From positions 1,370-6,549 of the forward strand of contig DOMW01000255.1 of NCBI GenBank assembly GCA_003510345.1: a DNA stretch of 5,180 bases, written 5' to 3'. The notes beneath the pieces were generated by a model. The model searched no databases. It was given only the letters and a program-made list of their open reading frames with translations, and had not been told where the DNA came from. The translations under genes were made by a program, and so were the position numbers. Within the stretch, counting starts at the first letter, position 1; the number at the start of each line of letters is the position of its first letter. Source of the stretch: Clostridiales bacterium (lineage in GTDB: Bacteria; Bacillota; Clostridia; Christensenellales; Christensenellaceae). Positions 4,907 through 5,180 of the stretch are shown piece after piece.

Positions 4907-5180
4907 GTAATTGTTGGCGGAGGGGTGTGGCATTTTGTGAAAGGGAAAAGAATTATTATTTAGCGGTATCGATATTGGTTCGCCGGGCGGTACAGACTTC
5001 TTATGTTGATGGGTTCAGCCTTTCCCGCGCGCAGCGCGGGAAAGGTGGTGGTGAGCCGGTCGTCACGCGCGCGGGCGGTTCATCAGGCGCTCCGTCATGG
5101 ATAAAGCAGGAAAAGTGCTCCGCTATGAGAAAAAACGCTGCCGCGTGATAGAGCAATTCCACAAATAGAAAGGCACGTTT
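4907..5180. other. Right-end intergenic region, no supported gene
   Basis: Apart from the hairpin at 5019-5045 there is nothing I can assign. Three weak frames exist. A GTG frame at 4927-5148 reads straight through the hairpin and has low-complexity composition. A 23-codon frame runs from ATG 5097 to TAG 5168 with a lysine/arginine-rich product (MDKAGKVLRYEKKRCRVIEQ...). A minus-strand frame is open from the right edge to TAA at 5003-5001 (59 codons). None has a clear ribosome binding site, start or family match. AGAAAGG at 5167-5173 could serve a plus-strand gene starting just beyond the window. Confidence 0.4.
5019..5045. repeat. Perfect 12-bp GC-rich hairpin
   Basis: CCTTTCCCGCGC (5019-5030) and GCGCGGGAAAGG (5034-5045) surround a GCA loop. 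The stem is very stable, but no T-run follows on either strand, so it is not a standard terminator. It may be a dispersed intergenic palindrome or a transcript-protecting structure. Confidence 0.7.

Noticed and set aside
4927..5148. 73-codon plus-strand frame with GTG start
   Set aside because: The purine-rich site is directly adjacent to the start without spacing, the frame runs through the 12-bp hairpin and the product resembles no protein.

Overview
The window looks like a piece of chromosome from an anaerobic Gram-positive bacterium of the Bacillota, most likely class Clostridia. The reasons are near-consensus sigma-A promoters with 17-bp spacers, AGGA/GGGAG ribosome binding sites, a clostridial-style citrate synthase with an N-terminal extension, and a secreted repeat protein ending in a dockerin-like segment. 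The organism is inferred from family resemblance; no rRNA or other marker gene is present.

Layout. (1) Positions 614 to 1, minus strand: the N-terminal 204 codons of a WYL-domain transcriptional regulator that runs off the left edge. (2) Positions 615-1166: a long divergent intergenic region. It holds a candidate minus-strand promoter for the regulator, a dense run of five inverted repeats (638-837), and two strong plus-strand promoters (920-948 and 1089-1117). A palindromic dyad and a run of nine C lie between the two plus-strand promoters. (3) Positions 1167-2534, plus strand: a complete citrate synthase. (4) Positions 2535-2608: a short convergent spacer without a recognisable terminator. 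(5) Positions 4813 to 2609, minus strand: a 734-residue exported protein made of a signal peptide, six tandem carboxypeptidase-regulatory-like beta-sandwich modules, an Ig-like module and a degenerate dockerin-like C-terminus. It has its own sigma-A promoter at 4878-4906. (6) Positions 4907-5180: no convincing gene, but a perfect 12-bp GC-rich hairpin at 5019-5045 and short open frames of doubtful status.

Functional links. The regulator and citrate synthase are divergent and share a 550-bp control region, so local control of citrate synthase by the WYL protein is a reasonable hypothesis but unproven. Citrate synthase stands alone, with no aconitase or isocitrate dehydrogenase beside it. The secreted repeat protein is a separate transcription unit, probably a cell-surface or extracellular adhesion or scaffold component. 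I see no tRNA, rRNA, CRISPR array, insertion sequence or defence system. The least explained parts are the hairpin-rich intergenic block, the citrate synthase leader and the repeat protein.
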